Part shown: in pieces, positions 62,920-64,000 of the stretch
Layout of the letters: each line of letters starts with the position of its first letter
How positions within the stretch are numbered: position 1 is the first letter of the stretch
Assembly: GCF_001544535.1 (NCBI RefSeq)
Contig: NZ_FCON02000002.1
Span: 62,001 to 126,000 of the forward strand
Source: Caballeronia choica
GTDB lineage: Bacteria > Pseudomonadota > Gammaproteobacteria > Burkholderiales > Burkholderiaceae
Direction of reading: 5' to 3'
DNA length: 64,000 nucleotides
Position numbers and translations under genes: made by a program
The notes under the pieces: generated by a model
Databases searched by the model: none
What the model saw: only the letters and a program-made list of their open reading frames with translations
Told to the model about the DNA's origin: nothing

Positions 62920-64000
62920 ATGAGCAAGAGGAAGTTTGGGGCGATCGCGACACGCGCGCTATGCGCGGGTGCCATGTGCGCAATCGCATTGCCGGCTCAT
63001 GCGCAGGAAGTGATGAAGATTGGCGTGATTGCTTCGCTGTCCGGCGGCGGTACTGCCTGGGGTCTCGGGCTCGAGCGCGGCGTACAGATTGCGGCCGACC
63101 AGATCAACGAACAGGGTGGACTGAAGCTCGCGGGCAAGACCTACAAGCTGGAGGTCATTCCCTACGACGACCAATACAACGCGGCACAGGCGAAGACGGC
63201 CGCCGACCGGCTCGTCAATCGCGACGAAGTGAAGGTGATCTTTGGCCCGGTTGGCTCACCGGGCGCGATGGGCTCGCTGCCGGTCACGCAGCCGGCAAAG
63301 GTAATTCAGTTCGTCGACGGTTATACACCCGCGATCCTGAAGAACGAGTGGCAGGGCGCGTACGTATTTCGTATCAACAACAGCACGCTCGAATTCTCCG
63401 AGCCGATCGTCGACTGGTTGAAGAAGACTTATCCGAATGCGAAAAAGGTCGGCATGATCGCACCGAACGACGCGACGGGGCAGGCGGGCGTGCCGATCCT
63501 CGCGACGGCCTACAAGAACAAAGGGTTCGATGTATGGACCGAGCACTACGAGCGGGGAACGAAGGAGTTCACGCCGCTGGTGCTGCGCATGATGGCGCAA
63601 AACGTCGATGTCTTTGATCTCAACGCGAACGCGCCGGGCGAAGCCGGGCTCCTCGTCAAGCAGGCGCGTCAGGTTGGCTACAAAGGGCTGATCGTGCAGT
63701 CGGGCGGGGCGGGTATTGACGAGCTGATCGCGATTGCCGGACCGCTTGCCAACAACATGCTGAAGTACGACGTCATCGACGAATCGTTGCCGCGTGTCCA
63801 GCCGTTCGTGGCGCTTTATCACAAGAAGTACACCGGTGTGATGAACGGTCTGGCGCCGGTCTACTACAACGCCGCGAACATCTATTTCGAAGCCATGCGG
63901 CGCGCTGATTCCACCGATACCACGAGGATTCGCGACCAGATCGAAAAGCTGGGCGGGAATTATGATGCACCGATCTTCGGCAAGGTCGTGTGGACCGGAC
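62920..64000 (+). CDS. ABC transporter substrate-binding protein, branched-chain amino acid (LivK-like) type, partial
   Basis: The open frame runs off the window after 360 codons. It has a Sec signal peptide (MSKRKFGAIATRALCAGAMC, then AIALPAHA before QEV), then MKIGVIASLSGGGTAWGLG, ADQINEQGGLKLAGK, DQYNAAQAKTAADRLV and VIFGPVGSPGAMGSL. This is the periplasmic type I binding-protein fold of HAAT family transporters. Such proteins bind branched-chain amino acids but in Burkholderiales often aromatic or other carboxylates. ATG 62920 has SD GGAGA with 7-nt spacing. Permease and ATPase genes would be expected beyond the window. Confidence 0.93.
   Translation, partial: MSKRKFGAIATRALCAGAMCAIALPAHAQEVMKIGVIASLSGGGTAWGLGLERGVQIAADQINEQGGLKLAGKTYKLEVIPYDDQYNAAQAKTAADRLVNRDEVKVIFGPVGSPGAMGSLPVTQPAKVIQFVDGYTPAILKNEWQGAYVFRINNSTLEFSEPIVDWLKKTYPNAKKVGMIAPNDATGQAGVPILATAYKNKGFDVWTEHYERGTKEFTPLVLRMMAQNVDVFDLNANAPGEAGLLVKQARQVGYKGLIVQSGGAGIDELIAIAGPLANNMLKYDVIDESLPRVQPFVALYHKKYTGVMNGLAPVYYNAANIYFEAMRRADSTDTTRIRDQIEKLGGNYDAPIFGKVVWTG

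Noticed and set aside
1-64000. tRNA, rRNA, CRISPR arrays, insertion sequences, phage genes, toxin-antitoxin or defence systems
   Set aside because: I saw no cloverleaf-like sequence, no regularly spaced repeat array, no transposase or integrase motif and no terminal inverted repeats with target duplications. Absence by eye is weaker than a computed search.

Overview
The window is high-GC DNA that reads as a Burkholderiaceae chromosome, most like Paraburkholderia, Caballeronia or Burkholderia. The pointers are a Gram-negative trimeric porin of the Burkholderia type, MalT-like LuxR regulators, a ChvB/NdvB-type cyclic glucan synthase followed by a VpsR-like sigma-54 activator, DUF2970 and DUF2889 proteins, and the density of acyl-CoA catabolism genes. 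The genus is inferred from protein style; I could run no search. I see no rRNA, tRNA, CRISPR array, transposase or phage gene.

Layout. 0-3 kb: an MFS carboxylate transporter and an MmgE/PrpD protein whose last ~49 codons are out of frame. 3-6 kb: a MalT-like regulator (minus). 6-11.4 kb: a thiolase-like protein lacking the nucleophilic Cys, a pair of acyl-CoA dehydrogenases, an AraC-type regulator and an enoyl-CoA hydratase/isomerase. 11.6-16 kb: GMC oxidoreductase, porin, citryl-CoA lyase-like protein and a DUF6900 protein. 16-36.8 kb: the catabolic core, built of divergent units. These are aldehyde dehydrogenase // acyl-CoA dehydrogenase-thiolase-SDR-CoA ligase-TauD dioxygenase; DUF2889 // etfB-etfA-MBL hydrolase; and AMACR-like racemase // acyl-CoA dehydrogenase-thiolase-two MaoC hydratase halves-SDR; then an MFS transporter. 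A second MalT-like regulator lies at 36.8-39.6 kb. 40-43 kb: an FAD oxidoreductase divergent from a SARP-alpha/beta-hydrolase fusion. 43-45.6 kb: a dienoyl-CoA-reductase-like SDR followed by broken enoyl-CoA hydratase and LysR genes, and a tiny Lys-rich protein. 46-56 kb: cyclic glucan synthase and its overlapping VpsR-like activator. 56-60 kb: NUDIX, a lactate permease stub, lldD, RidA, DUF2970 and an HMG-CoA-lyase stub. 60-64 kb: MFS transporter, MBL lactonase-like hydrolase and the start of a branched-chain-amino-acid-type ABC binding protein.

How the genes fit together. The 17-34 kb core resembles, step by step, peroxisomal (R)-specific beta-oxidation of 2-methyl-branched acyl-CoAs: CoA ligase, alpha-methylacyl-CoA racemase, LCAD-like dehydrogenase with its ETF, hydratase-2 (MaoC) pair, MFE-2-type (R)-3-hydroxyacyl-CoA dehydrogenase and SCP-x-type thiolase. 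The substrate is not evident; an isoprenoid, steroid side chain or aryl-propanoid is possible.

The most notable unreported-looking feature is a family of 21-bp inverted repeats (consensus ACCTMCCC-N5-GGGKAGGT). I find nine, only in the intergenic regions of these catabolic units. Three divergent promoters each carry two copies about 118-135 bp apart. They look like operators of one regulon, plausibly bound by one of the two MalT-like LuxR proteins in the window.
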